From positions 59,896 through 123,895 of the forward strand of contig JAIOHL010000258.1 of the NCBI GenBank assembly GCA_019913005.1: a stretch of 64,000 nt of DNA, given 5' to 3'. Each line of letters starts with the position of its first letter. The first letter of the stretch is position 1. The position numbers were made by a program, and so were the translations under genes. Below, one piece after another: positions 26,277 through 34,310 of this stretch. This stretch comes from Anaerolineae bacterium. Its GTDB lineage: Bacteria > Chloroflexota > Anaerolineae > Aggregatilineales > J027. Under the pieces are notes generated by a model. The model did not search any database. It was not told the origin of the DNA and worked only from the letters and a program-made list of their open reading frames with translations.

Positions 26277-27803
26277 ATGACGAAGATAGGGCGACGCCGA
26301 AACCGGAATGAAGGCGTTCAGTGGCTGGTAATTGGGGTCATCTTGGGTATGGCCTGTTCATTTACGGTTGGCTTTGCGGGTTATGTGTTTGGCCTGATCG
26401 AATTCAGTTCCAATACATCCGATGGTGAGCGCGAAATCCAAGTGGTGACTCCGACTTCCGATCCATTGCAGGCAAGCCTAACCCCAACCACACCCAGCAT
26501 TATTGATGTTCCTACGAATGAAGGTCAGACGCCTGAAACACCGGTTCAACCCAGTCAACCCATTGCGACCTTTACCCCGACGGATTTGCCGGGGGTAGCA
26601 AGCATGACGCCGGAAGGGGGCAGTGCTGGTGGGCCGGAGGCAACTAGCAGCGTAGGAACTCCCAATCCAACGGGTTTTTTGCCAAGCCCACCCACTGAGG
26701 ATAATTCAGCGGCATTGGCAATTGGTGCCACATCACTTGTTCCTGTTACAGGGGGAACATTCCGTATGGGGACAACGGTGGATGAAGGAACGGCAGCCGT
26801 CGCGGAGTGTGTACAGCGGGACGGCGGGACGTGTGAACTTGCCATGATTATGGATTCCACGCCTGCCCACGATGTCTCGGTTGATAATTTCCAAATTGAA
26901 CAATATGAAGTCAGCGTCATTCAATATGTGAACTTCCTAAACTACCTGATTCAGCAAAATCCTGACAATGCTCGCCCCCATTTAACGGCTTGCAATGGGC
27001 CATGTGTCTTGACAACACAAGACACAGGCGGCGAGGGCAGCGATATTTCCTATAATGCTACGGACAAGCGCTATGAGGTACGGACCGCCGTAGTAGACCG
27101 CTCCAACTATCCAATTACTTTAGTGACATGGCATGGTGCGGATGCTTATTGTCGAGCATTGGGGCGTACCTTGCCAACCGAAGCACAGTGGGAGCGGGCG
27201 GCGCGTGGTCTTGCCAACTCGATTTATCCTTGGGGGCCACAGTGGGATGTCAATCGGGCTAAGACGAATCGTCCAACCGAAGATGGCACAGTGCCCGTAG
27301 ATTCGTATGGGACAGGTACAAGTTTAGGTACCAGCGAGTTTGGCGCCTATAATATGGCGGGAAATGTTGCCGAATGGACGGCGGATTGGTATCAAAACAA
27401 CTATTACCAACAATTGGCGAACACAGGTCAGGTGACCATGAATCCAACTGGCCCAATTGGGGGTGATAAACGGGTGGTGCGCGGTGGTTCATGGAGTAAT
27501 GTGCCGCTATTTGCCCGCACCGTACATCGTATTGATTTGTGGGCACCCGGCCAGACCAGCACATGGGTCGGTTTCCGCTGTGCCGATACTGCCAGTGGAG
27601 TCAGCACCGTGCCACCCAGTTCCAATACGAACGTGACGACCAATGTGGCCGCGACGACGCCTGCCCCGGTGACCGATACATCGGGTTCGACGGGGAGTGG
27701 GGTCAAGCCGGGGTCGGGGTCATCGTCAACCAGCCCAACCACTGCCAGCAATCCGCCTGCTGGAAATATTCCACCAACCGCAACTTTGGCTGACCAACAA
27801 TGA
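26277..27803 (+). CDS. Membrane-anchored SUMF1/FGE-fold protein without catalytic cysteines
   Basis: An N-terminal basic stretch (TKIGRRRNRNEG) and one membrane segment (about 18-42) are followed by a Thr/Pro/Ser-rich linker (about 55-150). Then comes a formylglycine-generating-enzyme-like domain (about 155-440): GGTFRMGTTVDE, ALGRTLPTEAQWERAARG, YNMAGNVAEWTADW, VVRGGSW and WVGFRC. The enzymatic cysteine pair that in true FGE follows the GGS motif is absent (here GGSWSNVPLFARTVHR), so it is probably a binding protein rather than a sulfatase-maturing enzyme. A ~65-residue Thr/Ser/Pro tail ends the protein. No sulfatase is near. The role on the outer face of the membrane is unknown. Confidence 0.8.
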   Translation: MTKIGRRRNRNEGVQWLVIGVILGMACSFTVGFAGYVFGLIEFSSNTSDGEREIQVVTPTSDPLQASLTPTTPSIIDVPTNEGQTPETPVQPSQPIATFTPTDLPGVASMTPEGGSAGGPEATSSVGTPNPTGFLPSPPTEDNSAALAIGATSLVPVTGGTFRMGTTVDEGTAAVAECVQRDGGTCELAMIMDSTPAHDVSVDNFQIEQYEVSVIQYVNFLNYLIQQNPDNARPHLTACNGPCVLTTQDTGGEGSDISYNATDKRYEVRTAVVDRSNYPITLVTWHGADAYCRALGRTLPTEAQWERAARGLANSIYPWGPQWDVNRAKTNRPTEDGTVPVDSYGTGTSLGTSEFGAYNMAGNVAEWTADWYQNNYYQQLANTGQVTMNPTGPIGGDKRVVRGGSWSNVPLFARTVHRIDLWAPGQTSTWVGFRCADTASGVSTVPPSSNTNVTTNVAATTPAPVTDTSGSTGSGVKPGSGSSSTSPTTASNPPAGNIPPTATLADQQ

Positions 27804-27862
27804 GGCTGTTCTTGGTATAATAAAACGGTTATTTCTCATAACCAGCGATTAGGGGTTTAGCG

Positions 27863-28816
27863 GTGACTGAAATCGTTGTCCGGCAGGCGACGCTTGCTGA
27901 TGCACACGCGATTACGGATATTTATTGTTCAACAATCGAGGGGGGCGTCTTTACTCGGCGTAATCCTGATGGGACGCGCACCCCTGTTCCCTATGAAGCG
28001 TTAAGCATTTTTGAACGCTATTTGCATGGCGGCGCGTGGATGTCTGTCGAAACCTGCGCGGTCTGGCTGGCGCATCTGCTGCGTTATGGCGATGAAATGC
28101 CGCTGGTGGTGCAGTCCGATGGTATTGTCTTGGGCGAGGCTGAAGTTGCTATTGGCAATGAACCCACCCCCTATAATCGCCATTTGCAAATTGCCTCGCT
28201 GCGGATTCATGCTGATGCGGATTTTGAGAGTTTAGCCAGCGCCTTGTTGGATTATGTCAAACAAATGGCGCAGGTGATGAAGTATCAGCAGGTGTTGGTT
28301 TCTGCGCCAGATGCCCCGGAATTTTATCGCCAGCAGGGTTTTACCCCCCTGATTACGCGCCGCACCGCGATCATGCCTGCCAAAGAAGGCCGCGTATTTT
28401 ATAAAGGCACTGAGATGACGGATTTTAACCCTGATCGCATCAATGGCTGGTCTATGCCATTGGGGCGGTATCAAAATGCCCGCCATGAATGGGAGCATAT
28501 TTGGCCCGGCTTTTGGAACAGCGTGCCTGAATTGGTTGAGCCGGAAGTAGCCCGATTTGATGTGACATTGACCGGGCAGCAGGGGATTTTGATGCTGGAA
28601 CAAGACCGATTTAATGCGGAATTGGCCCATGTATCCCTGTGGTCGGAACGGCCTCTGACTGGGCATTTGGTGTCATCGGTGCGGGATCGGGCGGCCCGAT
28701 TGGGTTATCAGGAATTGATGATTTTGGCGGACGATACGGCAATCGGCTTGGTTGAGCCAGAAGCCAGCGATGTACGCGATAGTCAGATTGTGTTCGCTTG
28801 GCGCGTCAATATATAA
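27863..28816 (+). CDS. GNAT-like acetyltransferase with unusual C-terminal half
   Basis: The N-terminal half begins like a GNAT (EIVVRQATLADAHAITDIY) with an acceptor-loop region. ASLRIHADADFESLASALLDYV stands where the acetyl-CoA-binding beta4-alpha3 element is expected, and YRQQGFTPL matches the motif-B end (fyek.GF). The classic R/Q-x-x-G-x-G/A pyrophosphate loop is not clear, so activity is uncertain. The second half (about 190-317) repeats a weaker GNAT-like arrangement and may be a degenerate second domain. GTG start at 27863; a TATAAT box lies at 27816-27821 in the intergenic space. It stands alone between the SUMF1-fold gene and a small hypothetical gene. Confidence 0.6.
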   Translation: MTEIVVRQATLADAHAITDIYCSTIEGGVFTRRNPDGTRTPVPYEALSIFERYLHGGAWMSVETCAVWLAHLLRYGDEMPLVVQSDGIVLGEAEVAIGNEPTPYNRHLQIASLRIHADADFESLASALLDYVKQMAQVMKYQQVLVSAPDAPEFYRQQGFTPLITRRTAIMPAKEGRVFYKGTEMTDFNPDRINGWSMPLGRYQNARHEWEHIWPGFWNSVPELVEPEVARFDVTLTGQQGILMLEQDRFNAELAHVSLWSERPLTGHLVSSVRDRAARLGYQELMILADDTAIGLVEPEASDVRDSQIVFAWRVNI

Positions 28817-28916
28817 CAACATCATCTAAATTGCCATTAATCCGGACAGTGAAACGGTATGCACTTGTCAAGTGGTGTCATTGGTTATGGTGGATAGCCA
28901 TAATTGACCGTTAGCG

Positions 28917-29336
28917 GTGCGGAAATATGATAGGGGCAGAATCTTGAGTATTTCACTCAGCTATGAAGATCCAGAGACTTTTCGTCTGATTTGTAAGCTA
29001 TGTCGTAAGTATCATGCCTATCCTGGTGAAGACGAAGACAGCAAAAATTTCTTTTACAATCTGCTGTCAGAATATAAAGGCCCATTGGAGAAGAAGAGTC
29101 TTACAGCCTATTTGGACGCGGAGATGGCAAAGGCATTTATCGCTTATAAAAAGCGCCCTCGTTGGATTCAATCAGGGGATTGGCCCTTTCACAATGGAAA
29201 ACCAATGATTTTTGTGGGTCAAATAGATATTCCCGGAGAAGTTGGCGGGTTTCATGACGACACCAGCTTCTACCTGTTTCGACCTCAAGGTCCTTTTTCA
29301 GATGATGAATGTGTTGTAATCGTTCAACAGTATTAG
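28917..29336 (+). CDS. Small hypothetical protein, weakly YwqG/DUF1963-like
   Basis: No confident family. The C-terminal half has MIFVGQIDIP and TSFYLFRPQGPF followed by VVIVQQY, a pattern resembling the FLGQIDL...YLF core of YwqG/DUF1963 proteins, some of which are immunity proteins. The N-terminal part is charged and helical. The start is ambiguous: GTG at 28917 or TTG at 28944, the latter with AGGGG about 8 nt upstream. Lower GC than its neighbours and a Lys-rich composition hint at separate origin. It could be an orphan immunity-type protein; no toxin is adjacent. Confidence 0.5.
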   Translation: MRKYDRGRILSISLSYEDPETFRLICKLCRKYHAYPGEDEDSKNFFYNLLSEYKGPLEKKSLTAYLDAEMAKAFIAYKKRPRWIQSGDWPFHNGKPMIFVGQIDIPGEVGGFHDDTSFYLFRPQGPFSDDECVVIVQQY

Positions 29337-29370
29337 CAGCATTAAGGTAATAAGGCAAAGTTCAAACATC

Positions 29371-30192
29371 ATGATCTATTCACCGATTGATTACCATACC
29401 CATACCAACCATAGTTGGGATTGCCGTATCCCCATGCCCGAAATGATTCGGGCGGCGATGGATATTGGCCTCAAAGAAATCGCCTTTACCGACCATTTTG
29501 ACCATTTTGATGAAAGTCTGCGCCGGCCCAAATATAACGCGGCGGTCTATTTTGAAACCCTAAATGTTTGTCGAGCCGAATTTGAAGCGGGGGGGATCAC
29601 CATTCGCGCCGGGGTTGAGATTGGTGAACCACATCTGCATAGTGAACTTGTTCGCCCCGTATTAGAACAATCTCCGTATGATGTGGTGCTGGGCAGTCTG
29701 CATTTTGCCGAGGGTCTCAGCATGTCGGACGCCACATTTTTCCAGAAATATCCCCTCCAAGAAGCCATGAAACGTTACTTTGGCGAAATGGCCGAGATGG
29801 TTAGAAAAGGTGGATTTGATCTGTTGGCCCATCTGGATTTCCCCAAACGCCGCGCCTATAAAGTGTATGGCCGTTTCGACCTGCGTGAGTTTGAAACCGA
29901 AGTGCGTGAGGTCTGGCAGGCCTGTATTGAAAACAACATCGGTATCGAAATCAACACGGCGGGTTTGCGCCATGATGTTAATCAATTGCACCCAACGGTG
30001 GAAGCCCTTACTTGGTATCGAGAAATGGGTGGCGACATCTTGACCATTGGCAGCGATGCCCATCGGCCTGCGGATGTGGCAGCGGGAACAAACCTCGCGC
30101 TTGAAGCCGCATTGATGGCCGGATTTGATAGCGTAACCAGTTTTGAAGGTCGCCAACCTGTCGGACGCCTGTCTATCGTTCCAATTCTCTAA
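29371..30192 (+). CDS. PHP-domain phosphatase, histidinol-phosphatase (HisK/HisJ)-like
   Basis: Polymerase-and-histidinol-phosphatase fold metalloenzyme, cytoplasmic. Metal-ligand motifs: DYHTHTNHSWD, FTDHFDHFD, RAGVEIGEPHLH, LGSLHFAEG, LAHLDFPKR and GSDAHRP, which together would hold three metal ions. Length 273 is close to that of B. subtilis HisK-type histidinol-phosphate phosphatases, the probable function (L-histidinol phosphate to L-histidinol). Other PHP phosphoesterases are possible because no his genes surround it. It starts 34 bases after the small hypothetical gene. Confidence 0.8.
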   Translation: MIYSPIDYHTHTNHSWDCRIPMPEMIRAAMDIGLKEIAFTDHFDHFDESLRRPKYNAAVYFETLNVCRAEFEAGGITIRAGVEIGEPHLHSELVRPVLEQSPYDVVLGSLHFAEGLSMSDATFFQKYPLQEAMKRYFGEMAEMVRKGGFDLLAHLDFPKRRAYKVYGRFDLREFETEVREVWQACIENNIGIEINTAGLRHDVNQLHPTVEALTWYREMGGDILTIGSDAHRPADVAAGTNLALEAALMAGFDSVTSFEGRQPVGRLSIVPIL

Positions 30193-30259
30193 CCTGCTTG
30201 CGCCATTGGCGATAATCCTGCACAATCTATGAAAAAGTTTTGGTATGGAGTCATCGCTA

Positions 30260-31018
30260 ATGCCGGAAACCAAACACCTTCAACACAGCATCACCAGCGG
30301 GCATGTTTGGGTGGTAGTCAACGAGACCAGCCATGTTCCAGCGTTTTGGGCGCATCCCCAATATGGCGGGCCATTTCCCGGTATCGTCTTGCTCCATGAC
30401 GATTGGGGTATGGACGCCCATATGCGAGCGCGGGTTCACCGATTTGCCGAAATTGGCTATTATGTCATCGCCCCTGATTTGTTTGAAGGCCAACGGGCCA
30501 ATTCTCAGTTAGAAGCAGATGCCCTTGAAATCTATTTTAAAGATTTGGCGCTGCCCAAAGTTACGGCGGCCTTGCAAGCGTTGGAGACCCACCGCAAATG
30601 CAACCGGAAAATGGCGGTGGTTGGTTGGGATTTAGGGGCTGAACTGGCACTGCAAGTGGCCCTACAGCGGCGTGATATTATGGCAGCCGTCGCGTTTTAT
30701 GGCGATCCGACCAGTTTCTTCGGGCAGTTGTCGCACCTAAGCTGTCCGGTGATGGTCATCAATGGGGCTGAGGATGAGCTTACCCATCGTACCGAGGCAC
30801 AACTGCGGGCTGAACTGGCGGCAGATAACAAACCCCATCAGGTGTTAACGTATCCCGGTGCGCCGCACGGATTTTTCAACGATATGACCCCCACCTATGT
30901 TCCCGAAGCCGCCGAAGATGCGTGGTTTAATGTTTTAGCCTTTTTGGAAACGTATCAGGGCAAACCACCTGCCCCGGATATGAGTGGGCAGAATTTTTGG
31001 TCAGGTCGCGTATATTAA
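30260..31018 (+). CDS. Dienelactone-hydrolase-family alpha/beta hydrolase with Asp in the nucleophile position
   Basis: The alpha/beta-hydrolase core is clear: GIVLLHDDWGM (oxyanion strand), YYVIAPDLFEG, the nucleophile elbow VVGWDLGAE, CPVMVINGAEDEL and GAPHGFFND. In Pseudomonas dienelactone hydrolase the triad is Cys123-Asp171-His202. Here the equivalents fall at Asp124, Asp172 and His203, so the nucleophile Cys is replaced by Asp while the rest of the triad is kept. Asp nucleophiles occur in haloalkane dehalogenases and epoxide hydrolases of the same superfamily. Start: the ATG at 30260 has GGAG 9 nt upstream; the ATG at 30245 is possible. Substrate unknown; the activity may differ from ester or lactone hydrolysis. 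Confidence 0.8.
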   Translation: MPETKHLQHSITSGHVWVVVNETSHVPAFWAHPQYGGPFPGIVLLHDDWGMDAHMRARVHRFAEIGYYVIAPDLFEGQRANSQLEADALEIYFKDLALPKVTAALQALETHRKCNRKMAVVGWDLGAELALQVALQRRDIMAAVAFYGDPTSFFGQLSHLSCPVMVINGAEDELTHRTEAQLRAELAADNKPHQVLTYPGAPHGFFNDMTPTYVPEAAEDAWFNVLAFLETYQGKPPAPDMSGQNFWSGRVY

Positions 31019-31084
31019 TTTGTACTAATGAGCTTTGACAAGCTAAAATAGCAACAGCTTGCATATTTTCAATGGGGGTCGCCT

Positions 31085-31558
31085 ATGATGATTTGTACCA
31101 ATTGCGGGTATCAAAATTCAGATGAGAAAACCTTTTGTGATCGCTGTGGGGTGGCGTTGGGGGTAATTTCGGTTGGAACCAAACAGCTTGGCACTGATGA
31201 TTTATCTTCGGGCAGTGAAAAACTGGGCGATGAACATATTGTCATTATTCACCTTCCCGGCGTTGATGATCCACTGGCGATTCGGGTAGATGAAAAAATT
31301 GTATTTGGGCGCTCTGGTGGTGAAGCCTCCGAATTCTCTCTGCTCAATTTGGATACCTATGATGCTGAAAATAAAGGTGTATCGCGGCGTCATGCCAGCC
31401 TTACCCGCGAAGGATCGCGCCTCTATTTGACTGACCTCGGCAGCACCAACCACACTTTTTTGAATGGTCAGCGGGTTTTGGAAAACGACTTTTTGGTCGT
31501 GCGAGACGGCGATGAACTGCGCTTGGGACAGTTGGTCTTGAAGCTGTTCTACAAATAG
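31085..31558 (+). CDS. FHA-domain protein with N-terminal zinc ribbon
   Basis: A 22-residue zinc ribbon (CTNCGYQN...FCDRCG) leads through a ~40-residue linker into a forkhead-associated domain (about 60-157). Phosphothreonine-binding landmarks are VFGRSGG, the SRRHASL motif and TNHTFLNGQRV with RDGDELRLGQL. FHA proteins of this build recognise phosphothreonines made by Ser/Thr kinases, and a PknB-like kinase lies 1 kb downstream, beyond lipB. No signal or membrane segment. It is followed by lipB 26 bases on, after a short tandem duplication. Partner not known; likely a reader in a kinase pathway. Confidence 0.85.
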   Translation: MMICTNCGYQNSDEKTFCDRCGVALGVISVGTKQLGTDDLSSGSEKLGDEHIVIIHLPGVDDPLAIRVDEKIVFGRSGGEASEFSLLNLDTYDAENKGVSRRHASLTREGSRLYLTDLGSTNHTFLNGQRVLENDFLVVRDGDELRLGQLVLKLFYK

Positions 31559-31596
31559 ATTGATGAACAACATCAAATAGATTGATGGACAAACTC
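31553..31596. repeat. 22-bp imperfect tandem duplication at the FHA/lipB junction
   Basis: AAATAGATTGATG occurs at 31553-31565 and again at 31575-31587, period 22 bp, with most of each 22-bp unit matching. The first copy contains the FHA stop codon and the second the lipB ATG, so the duplication also created an ATG at 31563. Confidence 0.75.
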
Positions 31597-32322
31597 CTTG
31601 AAGTTTTCCGGCTCGGCACTCTAGCATACACCGACGCATGGGCCATGCAAAAATCAATGGCACAGGAACGGGCGCATCAACAACGACCCGATGCTTTGCT
31701 GCTTCTCGAACACCCCCATACCTACACGCTTGGCTCATCCGGCAAATTGGAAAATTTGCTGATGGATGAGGCCGAGCGCACCCAACGTGGCGTATCGGTT
31801 TATCATGTAGATCGTGGCGGGGACATTACCTATCACGGACCGGGGCAGTTGGTGGGTTATCCGATTGTGCGCCTGCCTAACAGCGACCCTAGCCCAAAAC
31901 GCTCGTTGGATGTAGTGTCCTATGTTCGTCAATTGGAAACCATGCTGATTGAGGCATTGGCTGAGTTTGGTATTGTGGGAGAGCGATTGGCCGGGTATAC
32001 AGGGGTGTGGGTGAAGGTTGAAGGCGTCCTCAGCAAGATTGCCGCGATTGGGGTAAAGGTGACCGCGCACCGTGTCACGCAACATGGTTTTGCTCTCAAT
32101 ATCAACACCGATCTTGATTATTTTCGTGGCATTATCCCCTGTGGCATCCCCGATAAACCTGTGACGAGCATGGCGGGAATTTTCGGGTATCCCATAAATT
32201 CTTTGCAGGTGATGGATGCGGTTGAAAAGGCTTTTGCCAACACCTTCGGCTATGAATTAGTGCGGATTGGTGCGGTAGAAATGAACTCATCCTCACCCCC
32301 CAACCCCCTCTCCACTGCGTAG
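31585..32322 (+). CDS. lipB: Octanoyl-[acyl carrier protein]:protein N-octanoyltransferase
   Basis: Transfers octanoate from ACP to lipoyl-domain lysines, the first step of lipoate assembly needed by the PDH E2 encoded at 24.8 kb. Signature RGGDITYHGPGQLVGYP, catalytic lysine in SKIAAIGVK (~150) and catalytic cysteine in GIIPCGIPD (~185) are all present, with HGFALNINTDL between. The last ~13 codons (MNSSSPPNPLSTA) are encoded by a GC-rich repeat also found at 58487 and are not part of the family, so the native C-terminus was probably near GAVE. The ATG at 31585 is chosen over the TTG one codon earlier. lipA is not adjacent. Confidence 0.93.
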   Translation: MDKLLEVFRLGTLAYTDAWAMQKSMAQERAHQQRPDALLLLEHPHTYTLGSSGKLENLLMDEAERTQRGVSVYHVDRGGDITYHGPGQLVGYPIVRLPNSDPSPKRSLDVVSYVRQLETMLIEALAEFGIVGERLAGYTGVWVKVEGVLSKIAAIGVKVTAHRVTQHGFALNINTDLDYFRGIIPCGIPDKPVTSMAGIFGYPINSLQVMDAVEKAFANTFGYELVRIGAVEMNSSSPPNPLSTA

Positions 32323-32332
32323 CGAGGGGGAG
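32291..32332. repeat. GC-rich hairpin repeat, copy 1 (inside the lipB 3' end)
   Basis: Starts CCTCACCCCCC and ends GCGAGGGGGAG; the arms CCCCCTC and GAGGGGG can pair. The same element, about 42 bp, recurs at 58487-58527. Copy 1 supplies the last codons and stop of lipB. Confidence 0.8.
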
Positions 32333-32442
32333 TAAAACGTAGCCTCTCTCTATGCAATGGGGATGGTTTACCGAATTTAATAAGCCGCCGTGCTGAATCT
32401 AGTTGGAAATGTAGGTCAACCCACAGGCGTTTCCCTCCCCGC

Positions 32443-32470
32443 TTGCACGTGACATCAGAACCACTATAAT
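32443..32470 (+). promoter_or_regulatory. Promoter of the Ser/Thr kinase gene
   Basis: TTGCAC (32443-32448), 16-bp spacer, TATAAT (32465-32470), about 35 bases before the kinase ATG. This is one of the best sigma-70-type matches in the window. Confidence 0.7.
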
Positions 32471-32504
32471 TTCATCATCATCACACCACGCAGGAGTCAA
32501 TAGA

Positions 32505-34292
32505 ATGCAACATCTGGTGGGCCAGACGCTGGGTCAGTATGAACTCAAGTCGCTCCTCGGTGAAGGTGGCATGGGCACGGTCTACCGGGGGTATCATGCT
32601 GCGCTCAAACGTGAAGTCGCCATCAAGGTTCTGCTGCCCCAAATTATCTCGCAGCCCGGTGCGCTCGAACGTTTTGTGCGTGAGGCCCAGACCGCTGCCA
32701 GCCTTGAACATCCCCATATCGTCACCATATACGATTATGGTACACAGAACGGCCTTAGCTATGTTGTGATGCGCCTGTTGACGGGCGGGTCATTGGCAGA
32801 TCGCATGGCGTACCGCGTCGAACACAACGGCGCGTTACCCACCCTGACCGAAGTGGCACAAATCACCCGTGAATTGGCGGACGCGCTGGATTATGCTCAT
32901 CAACGCAACGTCATTCACCGCGACATCAAACCCAATAATGTGATGTTTAACGAAAGTGGCATGTCGTTTCTGGTAGATTTTGGCTTGGCGCGGTTAAGTG
33001 AGGCGAGTGTTGGTCTGACCACCCAAAACACCCTGCTTGGAACGCCGATGTATATGGCCCCCGAACAATGGCAGAGCGCTAAAGTTGGACCCGCCGCCGA
33101 CCAATATGCACTGGGGGTGATTGTCTATGCGCTGCTGACGGGACAAACGCCTTTCAGTGGGGACACGCCGTTTCAACTGATGCACGAGCATTTGTATACC
33201 CCGCCACCGCCGATCCTCAACTTGCGGGCCGATTTGCCCAAAACCGTACAGGACGTGTTGGCAAAGGTATTGGAGAAAAATCCAGCAGATCGTTATGCCT
33301 CGGTCTCGGAGTTTGCGCGTAAATTGGAGGAAGCAAGTCAAAGCCTGCCTCCGATGGAGGCATCGGGCTTTTTTGTTATCAATATTTCCTCGCTGCCCTC
33401 CATGCCGATTGTCACCTTTACGCCGCCTCCCATACCCCAAACTGCGAGTCCGATGGCGACGACACCAATGGAAGCACCTGTGACCAAAGTCGCGCGTATT
33501 TCGCATCATCTGGCGGCGCAACTCACATGGGCGGGGGTGGCGGCGATGCTGCTGATTTTTGTGGCACTGATTTGGTTTTTATCTAACCAGAATGATGATA
33601 ATGGGGGCAAGGCTGAGTCGAATATTTCAGCAAGTTCGACGCCTACTGACGTACCGCCATCGCCTACGACGACCCCAACCCCGACTGAGACACCGAGTAG
33701 TACTCCTTCACCGACCAACACCTTGACGGCCCGTGAAATCGCACAGGCCCGGCTAGATTCACAACAGACCGAGACACAGCTTGCCCAAGCGACCCTTAAT
33801 GAAGAAGCGACCATCAGCTTTGAGATGGCGGCTATCGCGCAGGAAACGCAGATGATACTGGCGCTTTCCGCCACTGCTACTTTTACCGCTACGGCCACTT
33901 CTACCTCAACAGTGACCCCGCGGCCCACCCGAACGGCCACTCCAAGCCCCAGCGCAACAATAACCCGCACTCCAGTCGCTACGCCGACCCGCCCTGCTAC
34001 GCTTGGATTACCTACCTGTACGATTTCGACGGAACGCGACGATGTGCCTGCGCGTCAGGATTTGAGATTCGAAATGCCGCAGATCACATTTTTAGAAAGT
34101 GGTCATGATTATCCGGTTCGGGGGCAGGCCAACGATTCGACAGGGCAAAGATGGTGGCTTGTGGCGGAAAATGCCATTCAAAATGTGAACACGCCCGGAT
34201 TATGGGTATTCAGTGGCGATGTCGAGGCGACACCGGGGTGTGTGGAAAATATTCCAATTGTGCCCACGCCGCCTCCACCACCCCCAAGATAA
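32505..34292 (+). CDS. PknB-like Ser/Thr protein kinase with extracytoplasmic SH3-like domain
   Basis: Membrane kinase. Kinase domain about 10-280: glycine loop GEGGMGTVY, ATP lysine in VAIK (Lys 41), catalytic HRDIKPNN (~141), VDFGLAR metal loop, TPMYMAPE activation-segment end. A juxtamembrane linker rich in Pro leads to one transmembrane helix (about 340-362). Outside the membrane there is a Thr/Pro-rich stalk, a helical stretch (about 410-450) and a C-terminal all-beta module (about 505-585) with GQRWWLVA, like SH3-type ligand-binding domains, then a Pro run. Such modules may sense envelope state or a ligand. GGAG lies 9 nt before the ATG. The FHA protein at 31085 is a candidate reader. 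No phosphatase gene is nearby. Confidence 0.92.
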   Translation: MQHLVGQTLGQYELKSLLGEGGMGTVYRGYHAALKREVAIKVLLPQIISQPGALERFVREAQTAASLEHPHIVTIYDYGTQNGLSYVVMRLLTGGSLADRMAYRVEHNGALPTLTEVAQITRELADALDYAHQRNVIHRDIKPNNVMFNESGMSFLVDFGLARLSEASVGLTTQNTLLGTPMYMAPEQWQSAKVGPAADQYALGVIVYALLTGQTPFSGDTPFQLMHEHLYTPPPPILNLRADLPKTVQDVLAKVLEKNPADRYASVSEFARKLEEASQSLPPMEASGFFVINISSLPSMPIVTFTPPPIPQTASPMATTPMEAPVTKVARISHHLAAQLTWAGVAAMLLIFVALIWFLSNQNDDNGGKAESNISASSTPTDVPPSPTTTPTPTETPSSTPSPTNTLTAREIAQARLDSQQTETQLAQATLNEEATISFEMAAIAQETQMILALSATATFTATATSTSTVTPRPTRTATPSPSATITRTPVATPTRPATLGLPTCTISTERDDVPARQDLRFEMPQITFLESGHDYPVRGQANDSTGQRWWLVAENAIQNVNTPGLWVFSGDVEATPGCVENIPIVPTPPPPPPR

Positions 34293-34310
34293 TGGCTATC
34301 TAGCACTACC

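Noticed and set aside
26277..27803. Sulfatase-activating formylglycine enzyme
   Set aside because: The active-site cysteines are absent and no sulfatase gene is nearby; the phosphodiesterase at 61984 has Thr, not a Cys/Ser sulfatase motif.
28917..28943. Start of the small YwqG-like gene fixed at GTG 28917
   Set aside because: Not rejected outright: the TTG at 28944 has the better ribosome site, so the first nine codons are doubtful.
32291..32332. GC-rich repeats as part of a CRISPR array or IS end
   Set aside because: Only two copies, 26 kb apart, no spacers, no transposase or target duplication.
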